From NCBI GenBank assembly GCA_022605955.1, contig JAKCOZ010000018.1, forward strand, positions 5,216,001 to 5,280,000: a stretch of 64,000 nt of DNA, read 5' to 3'. The number at the start of each line of letters is the position of its first letter. The stretch's first letter is position 1. The notes below the pieces were generated by a model. That model saw nothing but the letters and a program-made list of their open reading frames with translations. It was not told the DNA's origin and made no database searches. Made by a program: the position numbers and the translations under genes. Of this stretch, positions 39,641 through 53,403 are shown one piece after another. The stretch is from Rallus limicola (Eukaryota > Chordata > Aves > Gruiformes > Rallidae).

Positions 39641-42600
39641 GCACCTTTCTCAATTTATTGCTGTTGCTGAATACTGTTATGAGGTCACTCATTTCTAGGA
39701 TTTTTTCCAGTTAAACAAAAAGCTACTACATGGCTGCAGACTGCTTTTAACTAAAGAGATGGATTCTAAATCAGACTTGGATTTGAGATCTATTGCTTGA
39801 CCAGTTTTTCAGTTACTCATTTCAGCTTCCCCATGCCCAAAGGAATAAGAACAGGTAACAGCAGTATGGGAGCATGAAAGTTACATGGAAATAAGACCTC
39901 CATAGGCAGCTATAAAAGTTTATTTTCACTGCAAACAGAGGACTTTATTATTAAACAGAGTTAAAGATGACAGAAAAACTCCTTGCATTTCCCAAACTGA
40001 ATTCCATGTTTCTCTGCAAGTACTGGCACTTTAAGTCATTAAACACAAAATGTTGATTCCAGATTGGAATACAGAGTTGAGTGAGGAAACCATCCACCTA
40101 CATAAGCAAAATGGCCACGCACATGCCACAGAAGCAGTAGGAACTAATATTAAAACAAAAAAAAAAGATCAGATGAGCTCCAAGTCCTTTTCTGAACCAA
40201 AGGTGGTATATGCAACTATATCACTAACTGCAGATGCCACAGCTTTCTTCCCAGCTGCTCATCACAGAGTGCCTAACCATTCGGGGCTGCACATGTTCAT
40301 TTTTCCTGACTCCTCTGAAGTGTCAACGCAATATTTTCCCTGCTTCCTTACTTTTTTTTCTTCTTTTGCCTTCTCCTCTCAGCTGAAGCTTGCATACATT
40401 GATGGGTTAAGATGGCTTTGGCAGTAGACTGAGATTCTTTAAGTTAAAAAACTATGTTCTTTGTTTTCTCTGCAGCAACCTTCTGACACCCTTTTATTTA
40501 ATTCAAAATTCTCATCAGCTTTTGTTTCCTATCTGGTGCTCTGTCTAGGTACAGCCAGTTCTAGCTGCTTCCTCCCAGAAGTTTTGCACGATATGGAACT
40601 ACAATAATCTCTTTTAGAAGAGGGAAGAACCTATATGTATTATGAGGCAAGTGAAGAAATAGCAGGGCATGATCCTATGTGATAGATATTGTAATAAAAC
40701 TCTATGTTAGATGGTCATGCCTAGAAAAAGCCTCTTTAACCAGGGAATGGTCTTTTGAAAGACGACTGGGACCGAAGCCTAAAGAAGATAGCCTCAAAGC
40801 CATAAGACACACATGAAAAATGGCTAACTCATCCCTAAAGGACAATTAAGATGCTGACTTAGGCTTGTTTAATTGTTTTGGGATTTTTTTAAAAGCATTG
40901 AGAATTTTTAATCTTCTTCGATCCAAGTAAGATCAGGACTTAGAAAAGCTTACCAATGATCACAAGCAGACAGGGTTAGGGATCTTTTCAATCATGGTCT
41001 CAGTGAAGTCACTTCAAGCAAGCAAGGTAAGGTATTTTACATTTTAATCACGGCCAGTGAGGGCCACTTTCTCAGATCTGAACATCAACTGACACTGCAC
41101 CAGGAGGGAGCACTTTTTGGTTGCCTTTTATATGGCACCTGCACACTCCACAAACTGGTAGGACAAGGAAACATAATCTCTTCAAGCACTGGAACAGGAA
41201 TACAGGTGTCATTAATGGATGAGTGATTCAAATCATGACAAACTCCTTAGGAAAATTCCACCCAATTTCTGGGCCCTACAGATCCTGAGCTTCACAAAGA
41301 ACAACTTGAAAAACATTTTACGAACTGGAACTTGCATATTGGCAAAGCTAAGATACTGGTTTAAGGCATTTAGCAAATGATTCACAGATAAGCAAAATCC
41401 AAACAATATCTATTTTAAAATGGTATTTTCATAGAATAGAGATCACTGAGTGTTCTCTAGAGTCCTACTTCTACTTCAGACACTGCAGTGCTGCACCTTT
41501 GCACAGAATTGGTTTATGCCCATACTTGCCTTCACATTACATTTCTGACAGGAAAATAAAGGTAGAAATGTAGAGAAATACCTTTCAGTGTCAGACTGAC
41601 AGCGGATCAAAGCAAAGACATTGAGAATAAAGCTGTACTGAATACATTTCAAAGTACTCACAAGTATTTGCCCCTTTCTTGTTACAAAAAACAAAGAAGC
41701 TTTTATTATTCTTTTGAAAAATTTATCTAAGAGGTACAGTAACCTTAAAAACTAAGAAAATAGTCACAAAAATTCATATTAATATTATTGGATCTAAGCA
41801 ATATACTGCAGAGTTACTAATTTTGCCTCCAGTACTGTAAATATTTGATATTTCTTAGCTTAATGAAGCTGCATATGCTATTGTCAATCAAGTCTTGACA
41901 AGTCTGAGCAAATTATCCAGAAAGGATTTCAAGATTGTGAAGACTCAGTGCTTAAAGTGTTAAGCCTTTTTTATTTTGAGTTGTCATCATACTGATTTGA
42001 TAAAAGTCTCTTTACAAAACCAAAACATTTTTGTGTCAGAGTTTCAATACGCAAGAGATGACTTTCCATATAAAAATTAGCCTTTTAAAGATATGATGCC
42101 AGTAACATTAGGAAAATATTTTAGACTCCTGGATTATAAAGGCTAACAATGATAGTGCTCCAAAAAAAAATAATCAAACTTGAAAAGTCAACATTTCAGT
42201 CTACAGCAAAACCCAACAGTTCTAATTGCATTGGTGTCATTGAGCCAGACTAATAATGTAAGTATATGTGCATTTACAGTATACTGTTGTGTGCTTGTTG
42301 GGGAGTAATCATAGTAAGATAAATCCAATACAGCAATGGAAAAGGTTGTGTTATTACTCATAAATATTTATAAATCAGAAAAACAGTAAAGTTTGGTATG
42401 ATGTTAAGGAAAGATTTATTTTTCATGAATCCAATTCTTTAAGAGCTTCAGTGTGCAACATTTTTAATCTTTATATAAGTGACCTTCATAAAATTAATAA
42501 ATTGAGCAAGACTATCACCTAGTGGTCAAAGGGAACAATATTTTACTTGTGAGCTCTTTTTTTCTGGAGAGGTGTTTTGGGGCTTTTTTTTTCTTCCACA

Positions 42601-45600
42601 GAACTGTCAAAGACTAACTCTGCACAAAGATATTACATAAGCAGCAAATGAATGTATTAAGAAACCCCACTGTGGCAATGTTTTCTTACTTGTAATTTAT
42701 TTTTATCTCCAGCAGCTTTTTAAAATCCCAAATCTTGAAACAGTTCTATTAGATTCTTGACTTCACTTAGTGCTTGCTTAATTTTTTTCTTAAGCAAACC
42801 TAAATGTCTAGTTTAACAGCTCATTCGGAAGTTGAAGAGTGTGCAGTACTGAATTCAGACAACACCTCTTCGACTATGAAAAGATATTTCAGGTAGGTAG
42901 AAAGCATAACCTGAATGGGCAAAATCAAATACAGTGGTTTCTAAAATAAGCAAAAACCCAAAGAAAACTCAGTGTCAATCCTGTGGTGAAAAGAGTCTTG
43001 GGTGTTTTGGGTTGGATATGTTTCTGGGTGGGGTATGTATTTTGGTCTTATTTAGAAAACTAAAACTCAGAACACACCCTCAGACTTGAAGCTCTGCAGT
43101 ACTACAGGGTAAGTATTTCCAAATCCATAGGAGCCCCTGTCACAGCCCAAAGGACTAGAGACTACAACTCAGAACAAAAGCTGATGCATGTTTAAGCAGC
43201 TTACTCCATACACCTCCACATCAGTATCACACCATGGCAATTATACTAATCTATAGGATTATCAAGGGCACAGAGGCTGGAGCTTCTCTGGTTTAACTGG
43301 ACAACACTGTACTCATTTGTCATGCTGGAAGAGAAAACAGTTTTCCATTTTAGAGACTTCCTCTCTGATTTCAAATAATTTCTCATGTCAATCAAGATAA
43401 GTGAAACAATATGATTTTTTTCAGGAATTGTTACAGTTTTTCCTCTTCAACCATTTTGGAAAGAGTTTAATAAGCAGTAAAGTCTGCTTAGAATAAGAAA
43501 AGAAGTTTTTGGAACAAAAAATACCTTCAGGTTTAAAAAGAAAAAGCAGCTACTCCAAGTAGCCCAGAAGACTACCATGAAATAAGCCAGATTTGTACAG
43601 ACCTCTGAAGCTCCCATGGCTTCTGATTCAGACTTAGCTCACACCTGCAAGCTCCCAACCAAGGGGCTACTTAGAACTAGCCCAACTGACTGGAGAAGAA
43701 AGCCTTTTTTTAGAAGGTGCCCTTCCACAGCACTGGATTACAATGTAGCTCTCAGTTTTGCTTTATGAAAGCAAAATCTTTTATTCTCTTTTCAGACTAT
43801 TTTAGTTGCCAAGAGTACATACCCAGCATGTTTAAAGCTGAACTACTAGTCCACCACTACAGAGGACTAGCCCAAGGGTGAAAAACCCAGATCACTCTTG
43901 GGTTATAAAGCACCAGTAACAAACAAACGGAAGGCAACCAAAATCAAGCAAGGAAGAAAAGTCTTTACTGGTGCTAGTTTGTTATGCCTCCTAACTGCAC
44001 TAAAAGGAATAGGATTTGACTCCCAACACTGCTGAAAAAATAGTGAAAATAAGCAATATATTAAAAAAGTCTTCTTAAGAGTCTTAACTGTTTTATTAAA
44101 CATAAAAGTAAGAAATTTTAATGGCATAATAGCCTAAACTCACAGAAAAGGCATTAGTCTCTCAATCTGGAAATGTGAAATAGCTATCAACATATATTTT
44201 ATTTGGTGTTTTTTTCCTGTGAATTTGTTAGTTAACAAGAGGTATAAAAACTCCAGAAAAAACAAAATGCTCTGCTGCTAGAAGCTACTTACAGCTTAAC
44301 TCAAACTCATAGTTCAGAAGCCTTGGAAGTATTTAAGAGGCATGTAGATGTTGTTCTTGAGGTCATGGTCTAGAAGTTGACTACACAGAGTTAAGCTCTG
44401 ATCTTAAAAGTCTCTTCTAACCCAAGTGACTCTATTATACTAAATTAAAAATGGTTGAAGACCTTGCTAGCCATTTTCTGCACCTGATTTACTGTGTCTT
44501 TGTCCAAACAGCAGTAAACCTGTCCTAACTCACTAATCTTAACAAAATAGATATTACTAAATCCAATGTAAGATATCAATTAAACTATCTCAACAGAAGT
44601 AACCTAGCACGGAGATGGATGAACCAAGAATGTTGTCCCAGAGCTATTACTGTTGGTTTTATTCTTTCAGCATAGTAGATCTATCACCTACAGTCCAGAT
44701 CAAGTGTGCTTTGAGACGACAAAACATTCTTGGGAGCTGGATGTGTTCACACACTACTCATTACAAAGAGCCTGTATTTTTACTTCCCCACCTAAGTTGG
44801 TTTTGCCACACTGCTGGTATAAGCACATGACACTTCTAGCAACTAGAAATTGCTTCTAGATAGTCTGTAGAAGAGGGGACCATCCAACCTAAAATCTTAC
44901 AGCTTTGCTTGGGCTGGCACAGAAAAGAAATGCAGAGTTCTCGCAGCAGACAGGTGTCAAAATTCAAAGGCTTCTCTTCCTACAGGGACACAAGAGAAGT
45001 GCTTTGAGGTGCGAATTCCAGTAAAGTTATTCCAGGTTGATAAAGACCAGAGACATAACAAGGTAGAATAAATGGCAAGGAGTAACTTAATGTTATACTA
45101 CTACCATAAATAATACAGGAGAAGTTGACCTGATATAGCGGTCTCATCTGCTTTTTTGAAAAATAAAAATATTTTCCTTTCAGTTTGAATCATGACCTTT
45201 TTTGTTTAAGCCCCCATCATTTTACTGGGCTGTGTCAAAAAGGAGTTCAGCATTCTGCAAAACTCCTGAGTATATGTGGAAGGTGACAAGTCATGTGCAT
45301 ACAGTGGCCAATTACAACTGATGACTTCAGCCAGTAAGGAACAGTGAGGAACAGCATGTAAGGGATCCTGGTTGCAATACAAAACACCACACAAAGTCCC
45401 AGGCAAGCACCAGGAGTTTCAAATACTGCTCTCATCTTTCCAACACACTTTCTACACAGCTGAGCAATACATACTATCAATTTCTTTATTGTCAAAGCAA
45501 TTATCTAATAGGTGGCAACAATCATCAACATCAATAAGTACGTAAAAATGTCTCTCAAACTGATCACCACAACTGGGTCCCCACCTCAGCTGTCATTGTT

Positions 45601-48234
45601 ACACACATGAATGTTTTATTAGTGGAATCAAGAGTAAATTCAGAATGGACACAAGGAATCTTCAGGTCATGTTGATGTTCAACATCTCTCCATGTTCTGA
45701 ACTGAAGCTTGCCAACTATCTTTGGCCACTTTTACTAATGTTAATATGAAGAAAAACCCACAGGGAACTGGGGGTGAGGGGAAAGAAATGAAATCTTACT
45801 ATTCTCTCTTTTTTTCTTGAGGATGGAGTATATGTACTTTTCCCACAGGTATGTATTCATGGATAGTGACTGTAAAGCATCTGGTGCATGAAAATATACA
45901 GCTCACGTATGAATGGCACCAGCTCAAATTACAATACTTCTGGAGGAGAATCAGAGGTTTCTTGGCAAATCAGCAAGCTGTATCGTGTGAGTAAAGGCAG
46001 TTAGTGCCTTTTGATTTCATTATTTAGTATTCTGAGACATCTCATAGAAGGGAGATCCAATTTTGACTAAAGAGAACAGAGAAGTGTCTGTCAGGCGATA
46101 CTGTAAATACCTAACCCTCTTTTTTCAAGCACCTACAAAATTAGTTTGAAAACCTTTTAAAGTATTAGATCAAAAAGATCACTAGAAATACTACTTAATT
46201 AGACCTTACAATCTCACAAAATTAAAACAAGGAAACAACTATTACCTTGTAATATTTCTACTCAGTAGGAAAAGATAGCAGGAGCCTTTAACTCTTTACC
46301 ACAACTTCAGCCTAGATTTGTCATTCATTCATTTTGATTTTAGGATTTACTTTAACTAGTTCTAAGGAATATTCTTGAGAACAAATTTTAACAGCAGGGA
46401 AAGAGACCCAAAGTTTCCCGTCATTATTGTTAGAAGTGTACTTGTGATTGCTGTTTTCAATGATAAGAGTCATATCATGTACAAATAATCATCACTCATT
46501 CCAAAAACACTCATACATCTACTAGCCACAACCAAACCGGATCAGGAAAGTGGTAGTTGATCCATGGTGGCAGATAGGTTATGTAGCACTGAGTTATCTT
46601 TGCAGCTCCTGTTGAACTCTGTTCTTCTAAGATCACAAGTAGTGTATGGCCCAACTCATAGCCAGCATGCCTATATGTCTGTGCTATAATCATGCTGTCA
46701 TGCTCCTACTGGTCTCCCAGAGCACCCTAAAACAGGTGTCATAGCTCTGAAGGCCTGCCATAAGATACTTGGCCACAGTAAGACACACTGACCGTGGAAT
46801 GGACACATTCCACATAATAGGAAATGAAGAAGAATCACACCAGTTGCCATACTCAAAGTTTTGTGCCCTGCACATTCAGATCAAATGTACCCCTTCCTAC
46901 AAGTTCTCACAGCCATTACTGATCACTGCCTTTGTTTATCTCCAACTTACAACTGCTTTCTGCGGTATCATTTCTGCTAAACCTTGCTATGTTTGAGAGC
47001 AAATCTGGTTGACTCACTCTGTCCCATGGAGGAGTACCTTCTTACACTCATTCCATGTTTACTCTCACTCCGTAACACTGTGACATAAGCATTAGTCATA
47101 CTAATTGCATTGATTTTATCTTGACTTACCAAGTCATATCTAGAAACATAAACAGTAGGTGATGACTGTGCTGCGTAGCTAGTTTTGTATTGATGTTTCA
47201 AATATAAAAGTCTAAGCTAAGCTTCAGCATAAAATTGAGTTGTTCTTCTGATACCATCTGTGATCATATCTGCAGGTGTTAATTGCTCTTTTGATAATAC
47301 CAGAGCTAACTGTATTAAGGCTAACAGTGGGAACATGGACTACTGCAACTTATTACCAAGGTCCCAAAGTATAAAGACATTCTTCATCCTCTTCTACTCT
47401 TCCATATAAGATAGTTTAACATCAGCACTGTATCCAATTCCCTGAAGACATTATTAACTCAGACTTACAGCGTTGAATAAGTCAGATACTAGATCAGACA
47501 GAATTAAAATAGACAAATTAATCAATGGAGGATGCATTGTACAATATCCAGTTCAACCTAACTACTTCTATATTACTATTAGAATTGAGGCAAGTTTCAG
47601 TCTTCAATGACAAATTCATATTTTATTTCATGTACCAGAAGTTAGTGATAAATGCACTGAGTGGTAAAATCTGTAGAATAAGAAAAACTAGAAGACTGAT
47701 GCTAAATTTAGAAGTTTGAGACTCACAAGATATACTATGGTTGGTGTTTTTTTTAATAAAATACATTGAAACACACTTGCAAGTTTGAGCTGTTTAAAAC
47801 CTTGCTACTTTGCCTGTATTGCAGCTTAATTCAACCACATATTAGCTTATGTTAGTATGTCTGTCAACAGTAATATTTCAATGTCTTCCAGGAACACAAA
47901 GTATGCTACTCTTCCACCTCTTCAGGCTTGACCACTGCATTACCTAACAGATCTAAATCTAACAATTTTATAATTCACCCAGATCCTTCACTGTAGGGGA
48001 TTAAGAGATCATTTTGTAAGTCTCACTACACAGTTTAACATGAACTTTCAAGTGGTGGAAGAGAGACATGGAGCAAGATATACAACAAGCCAAGCCTCAC
48101 AAACACTTCCATGCAACAGCCTCCCTCTGACATCACACATGTTTAAAACAAAATACTCAGAAAAAAAGACTAGATAAACGTACATACCCATAAAAGTAGT
48201 TAAAGTTGGATAGGGCACTTTTAGTCCCACCCCA
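39641..48234. other. AT-rich non-repeat DNA apart from one CR1 piece
   Basis: Apart from the CR1 3' end at 44316-44442, nothing is recognised. The 125-codon open frame at 40050-40427 (plus) has no start context, splice context or motif I can name. Good acceptor-like sites occur on the minus strand near 44035 and 41523, but the downstream segments lack a fitting donor and phase. Confidence 0.55.
44316..44442 (+). mobile_element. CR1 LINE fragment, 3' end, plus orientation
   Basis: Reads ttggaagtatttaagaggca, tgtagatgttgttcttgagg, tcatggtctagaagttgact, then gatcttaaaagtctcttcta, acccaagtgactctatta. This is the avian CR1 3' end in sense orientation, ending near the degraded octamer. It is short and 5' truncated. 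Confidence 0.8.
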
Positions 48235-48482
48235 ACCTGAAGGGGCACCTGCTACAGGTTACTCAGAGTGGGATCCCATTGATGTTGATTGATGGGAATA
48301 GAATACAAGAATACAAATGCCAGAACCTCTCTGGACTGCCTCTGCCAGCAGCTGATTAACCTTACAGTAAACAAGAAAAAAAAAAGTCTTTCCCTTTGTC
48401 CATAGGAAATTCTGGTGTTTAAATTTGTGCCCACTGCCTCTCCTGTTGTAACTGGATAACACTAGAGAGTGTCCAATTCCTC
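48235..48482 (-). mobile_element. CR1 LINE fragment, diverged
   Basis: In minus orientation: cagaacctctctggactgcc, ctgccagcagctgattaacc, ttacagtaaacaag, then gtgtttaaatttgtgcccac, tgcctctcctgttgtaactg. These follow the CR1 3' UTR (ctctctgggcagcctgttcc...gtttgtgcccattgcctcttgtcctgtcactgg). The left limit is uncertain. Confidence 0.65.
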
Positions 48483-51351
48483 CCTACAAGTAGAATTGTA
48501 ATGAAGTTTCCAGCAGAAATCATACATGTCACTGAGGGTATGAGGGGTTTTTTCCCTCCAAAGAAAAACCTTCCAGTTTTGGTAGGATAGTAACAAGTCT
48601 TCATTTTAAAAGAACAGGTGTACACAAGGTAAATTTAGGTCGCGAAAAATTATTTTTTTGTATGAAGGAAAATATCAAGTGATTTCCCCCAAGTATAACA
48701 TTTTAACATTTAAAATTTAACTGATAAATAAATTGTAATGTTTAAGAAAATAAAATGAAATGTTAATAATATTTTAAATTTCACTGAAGGACAGCATTCA
48801 ATATTGGAGAGTTAAAGCATTAAAAAGTTGTTTTACTATTTCTCCTCATTGAAATATTTCCTCATCTCAAAAAAGAGATCTCATTAAAACTGACAGGATT
48901 TTGTCAAGTACTGTAACTTCCAGAATTGCAAAAACTGTAACCACATGTTAAAAAAACCAAAGGACTTGTCACCACATTCCAAACAGCAAGCTACACAATA
49001 TCCAAGCATCACCCACCTCCCACTCTATAGCAGATAACAGCACATTCAAAAATTAACTTCATTTGTACTAAGTATCATTATTGAACAACAAGATCTTTGG
49101 TGTAGTGTGTGCATGGAGTCAAAACAATGACTCAAAGTGTCCCTCTGAATCAAAACAAGTGTTTCTCTTCGTGACATTCTGCCCTGTCTCTTCCAAAAAT
49201 CCCAAAAATGTTTTCACTATGTTGCATCATACTTAAAAGGTAAAATATATGAATGCACATACTTACCTCTATAGTATTCCAGAATGGGAACAAAGAACCC
49301 AAATCTATCCATGTTTAGCTCTATAAAAGCCATCAGATCTGGACAAGGTCATAATACAAGGTTAAAGTTAACCAATATTGATGAGAAATGCAGTGTTACG
49401 TGAAGTCCGCTACAGCTAGAATTACAGAAGAGTACAATTCCAGTCTTATTGGGTTTTTTGACGGAAAACACATACAGGTGTTGAGAATCATAAACAAACT
49501 TGTTCTACAGTTTTGTCCTCCCTATCCCCCTACTAGCTTCAAACACTGTTGCAGATTTCTTTGCTCTGGCTCAAATTATGTTGAAGATGATAAAGCAGTA
49601 CAGGATTTGCATAGTCTTGAAAAGACAATGACATGAGAAGCAGGGTTTGTATTACAGGCATTTATATGTATGGATTGGAACCAACAAATGAATTAGCTTG
49701 ATCCAGCTCTTCACAGCTAGCAGAGAATCTTGGTTTGGATTAATTTTCAAGAAGTAGAACCATTTCACTCAGAATGAAGTGTTTTGGAATGAGTTTGAAT
49801 GAGATAGTTAAAAACATCACATCTAATCTTTTCTTAAATCACACACATTTAAATCGTCACAGACAGAGTCCAGCTCAGATTCTGCTTTCAACCACACTAG
49901 AAAAAATCCAGAGGAAAAACCCCATAAAAACCTTACCTGCTCAGTAATCTTTGGGGAACTGAATAATAATAATGCTTAACAGTGATATAGCACTTTACCT
50001 CTTCAAAGCACTGCACAATCATTAACTGAAAAATCATCTCACAACAATAACTCTTTTACTACCCATCTGCTGTCAGTGCTGCACTCCAAGCACTCTTCAT
50101 TCAGCCCTGCTGAGAGCATTGTTGCAGAGAGGACAGTGCTCAGTGCATTCAACACTAACTTCCTTATTTTCTTTCTCAAGATTAAGTGGCACACTTCTCT
50201 GATGAAGCAAGACACGGCTCAAAGGGCAATGCCAGTAGAAAGTGCCCTAGTAAGAAAGATCCCAGCTGACTAGTTATTTGTCACTGATTCTCTAGCCTTC
50301 AGAAGAAGGGAGAATGGTCAGCTCACATGACAGTACCTGTGACCCACAGCAAGTGTATTGCTGATGTTTGCCAAGACCTGGCATTTAACATTGTATATGC
50401 AGGTTTTCCACAGACTGACTTATTTGATTATTACAAATACACTAGATAACACTAAACGGTTTTTCACTCAAGCTGGCACAACCAGTAGCATCAAGTAATA
50501 ATTTATAATTAAGTGGCCACTTCAAAATCACCTTTGCCATTTGTCACATATGTATCCTGAATGATAACTGTACAGAAAGGAAAAGCCAAGACAAGTAATC
50601 CAGAGCACTCAAGAGGTCACTCTTTGGTAAGTGCTCCCCAAGATAAGGGGATAGACAGAAAAAGGATCTCTGATAAGGTTTGCTCAGGGAAAGCAGATGC
50701 AGCAAATCAGATACAGAGAAGACAGAACTTAGATTTCCTTCTCCTCTGCCCCCTTCATTCCTTCATCTATATAGATACTCACAACTGTGCTGTGTATTTT
50801 GGGTATTATGAAAATAAATCCTTTATTTGCATTTTACCTTTATCTGGTTTGAGTAAAGGGGAACTTCAAGGTAATGCTCTAAAAAGGTCATCTCTCCCTA
50901 AGACAGCACAAGTCTATAAACTTGAGTACTGGGACTCCTTTACAAGTATTTTAGCTTCCTAGCACATTCTCCAAAACAGTAAAATTCATTTGTCGAAGAC
51001 TGTTAGGATCATTAGAAAAAAAAAAAGTCACCTTTTAATTAGCAGGTATAATCTGTAGAACAGTAACTTTCTGCTAGGATACCAGGGAACTCACCTCATT
51101 TTCAAATCTTTATCGCAAACAGCATCAGAGGTTTGTTACATTCTTAGCAACACCAGCCATTGGTGGCTTGATTAGGTAGCTTGAGTCCTACTCAACTATC
51201 CAAAAATTCTATATTTAATATTTTTGCACAATACCTACTGTATTGGGGCTTTATATAACGTATATATTAACAGAAATAACATTTAGAAAAATCTAACTGT
51301 TTCAGAAAGATACTTCGATACACCTCTGACCATCAAACAGACAGCAGGTGT
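48483..51351. other. AT-rich non-repeat DNA with one candidate exon
   Basis: Contains the candidate exon at 49267-49320. Around 49960-50070, text such as gatatagcactttacctctt, caaagcactgcacaatcatt resembles the 3' end of an ancient CR1/L3-type or MIR-like element, but too faintly to call. The 133-codon open frame at 50561-50962 (plus) is unrecognised. Confidence 0.5.
49267..49320 (-). CDS. Putative small internal exon, unidentified
   Basis: On the minus strand acceptor gatggcttttatag and the near-perfect donor ATAGAG|GTAAGTATG enclose 54 bp. Two of the three frames contain stops. The only open one needs two bases to finish a split codon, then reads LNMDRFGFFVPILEYYR and leaves in phase 1. 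The phase fits both the upstream candidate at 55.0 kb and the downstream one at 35.5 kb. No family is recognised. Confidence 0.28.
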
Positions 51352-51770
51352 TTGGTGATTCTCCCCCTGTACTCTGCTCTCTTGAGACATCCTCCCCTCC
51401 CTGCTGGAGCAGCATCCAGCTCAGGTCCCCAACATGAGAAGGGTATGGACCTGTTGGAGCAAATCCAAAAGGAGGCCATGAGGACGATCAGAGGGATGGA
51501 ACCCCTCTCCTACAGGGACAGGCTGAGACAGTTGGGGTTGTTCAGCCTGGAGAAGAAAAGGCTCCAAGAAGCTCTTTCAGCAGCCTGCCAGTATCTGAAC
51601 AGGCCTAGAGGAAAGACTGAGACAAACTTTTTAGTAGATACTCATGCAATAGGACAAGGCATAATGGGTTTAGCAACCTGATCTAGTGCGAGTTGTCCCT
51701 ACTCACTGTAGTGGAGTGGGTTTGATGGCTTTTAAAGATCCTTTTCAACCCAAACTATTCTGTGATCCTA
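51352..51770 (+). mobile_element. CR1 LINE, 3' part with internal deletion
   Basis: A sense-orientation CR1 runs from ggtgattctccccctgtact through the end of ORF2 into the 3' UTR. After gcaataggacaaggcataat, gggttt it jumps to agcaacctgatctagtg, so the middle of the usual 3' UTR is missing. It then closes with tggcttttaaagatcctttt, caacccaaactattctgtga. The terminal octamer is reduced to about one copy. Confidence 0.9.
51445..51604 (+). pseudogene. CR1 ORF2 C-terminal remnant
   Basis: The open frame encodes MDLLEQIQKEAMRTIRGMEP followed by LSYRDRLRQLGLFSLEKKRL, the well-known C-terminal stretch of the CR1 endonuclease/reverse-transcriptase polyprotein (consensus near LSYEERLRELGLFSLEKRRL). 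Only this tail survives; the reverse-transcriptase and endonuclease domains are absent through 5' truncation. The frame degenerates soon after NRPRGK. It is a dead retroelement fragment, not a host gene. Confidence 0.85.
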
Positions 51771-53403
51771 GTAACGTTACAGAAAACCTAACTGCTTTAG
51801 AGAATAACCACAGAAACCAAGTGGTGCTGTGTTCACTGTTGTACCCCCTTCAACCTCTATCGTGTATAGTCACAGGCAGACATATTTTATATAAAAACAT
51901 TTTCATGTATATATCACTTTCCATACCAGTCCCTAGTCTGCTGAAGAGACTTCTCAGCTGTGAAATTTAAGTTGTACTATTGCCTTACAGAAACGAGGTA
52001 AGTAGCATTAGAAGAACACTTACATTTGCAAGAAAGGACAAAAACTCCATAGATATATTTGCCATAATTAATTTACAAAGCATTAAAGAAATTCGCATTG
52101 TGTTAACAAAAAACAAAGTTAGAAAGCTGATTTTTTACTTACAATATCTGACTAATAAATTTCTTCTGGTTTTGGTAGCTCCTCGGGGGCTACAGGGCCA
52201 CAAAGTAAGCTAATGTGCACATTTCCATTGGGTCATAAACCCTGACTAGATGACAGTTAACCCCAGCAGCCACTTGCTGAGGAAGGGTCACAGAGACATT
52301 TATAATTCATGACTAGTGTGTTTGAATGCATTTCAAACATTGTTTATGCCCTGCGGCAGTTTTACAGCCCTTCACAGCAAAGATTACTTTTTCTGTAGAT
52401 ACCTACAGTTTGACTGAGGACAGTCTATAAGTTGCCTATATTCTTTAGGCACCCCCAAATCAAGTTTGCACAAATGATGCAACTACCGTATTACAGCAAA
52501 TCTAAGCTACCTTGCCTTTTATCAATGAAGACTTCTATACTCATACCTGTTTGCTCTAAAAAATGGTGAACTTATTGTTAAATGCCATTGGAGAGACTGG
52601 TCTTGAAGATTGTTAGTATTTTCTTCTCCACAAAGATTTCTTAATCAAGACATATTTGTATGCAATTTAAAATTGCACATCTAGCATTTTGCACATGTCC
52701 ACACACTGGCATTTTGAGGACAATCAAGGATGACAAAACTTGACCACAATCATAACACTACTTAGATTTCTTAAGTTAGCTTTCTGATGATCTCAATTTG
52801 ACTCACTGATCTGCACCTCCATCATTCCATTTTGGTCTTTTAAGAGTGGTGTATCAACTTGAACCATGTTCCCACAGGAAAAAAAAAAAAAGGCACAACT
52901 TTAGATATGATTTTCCCTGTTTGCACAGTATTTAACAGCAAGCTCCCTATATACCAGTTCAGCAATGACTAGATAAACAGGGACAAATTAAATCAGGATC
53001 CAGATTCATCAGCAGCCTCAAAGTTTGCTTTCCTTACCCCTGGTGTGCTCTCCTATTTCTCCTCTAGCTTTCATTCATCTAGACAGTTTAAAATTAGCAC
53101 AAATCCAAAACAAGCAGAACACAGAAAACCTGAAACAAACAACACTATAAAGATTTTTTTTTTATTCTTATTAAGTTTCAAGTAATATCTTTGGAAGCAT
53201 TCCCTTAGAGAACTGATTTAATTAGGAACAAAAAAAACAAGGTAAAGGTTTGCTGAAATGCATGAAGCAGTCAAAAATTTGGCTATCTGTTGAACAGCAA
53301 TGTAGCTTCACTGATACTGTTGTCTACTCAAGAGCAGCCTGAAGCAGCTACATATTTAGGAAACAGCTGCAATGATTCATGGTCTCATCATGCACAGTCC
53401 TAT
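51771..53403. other. AT-rich non-repeat DNA, no recognised gene
   Basis: Several short open frames (all below 100 codons) and A- or T-rich runs (about 52879-52891, 53155-53163). I see no gene, RNA or named repeat. Confidence 0.6.

Noticed and set aside
40050..40427. 125-codon plus-strand frame
   Set aside because: No start context, splice signals or recognisable motif; length alone is not convincing in 64 kb of AT-rich DNA.
41499..41523. Minus-strand acceptor (tttattttcctgtcag) followed by a possible GC-AG donor AAG|GCAAGT
   Set aside because: The GC donor would give an exon of 15 bases; the longer version ends at a poor GTGCAG donor. Too little to support.
43964..44035. Minus-strand segment after a strong poly-pyrimidine acceptor (ttttttcag) reading QCWESNPIPFSAV
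   Set aside because: The only usable donor (ACCA|GTAAAG) is mediocre, and the open frame is out of phase with the neighbouring candidates.
47128..47176. Minus-strand donor TTG|GTAAGTCAAG with a short open segment SSPTVYVSRYDL
   Set aside because: Upstream acceptors are weak and the 49-bp length breaks the phase of the candidate chain unless other choices are changed.
49960..50070. Text resembling the 3' end of an ancient L3/MIR-type element
   Set aside because: The match is short and recalled only approximately; not enough for a feature call.
50561..50962. 133-codon plus-strand frame
   Set aside because: Same reasons; the second half is hydrophobic but without a recognisable domain.
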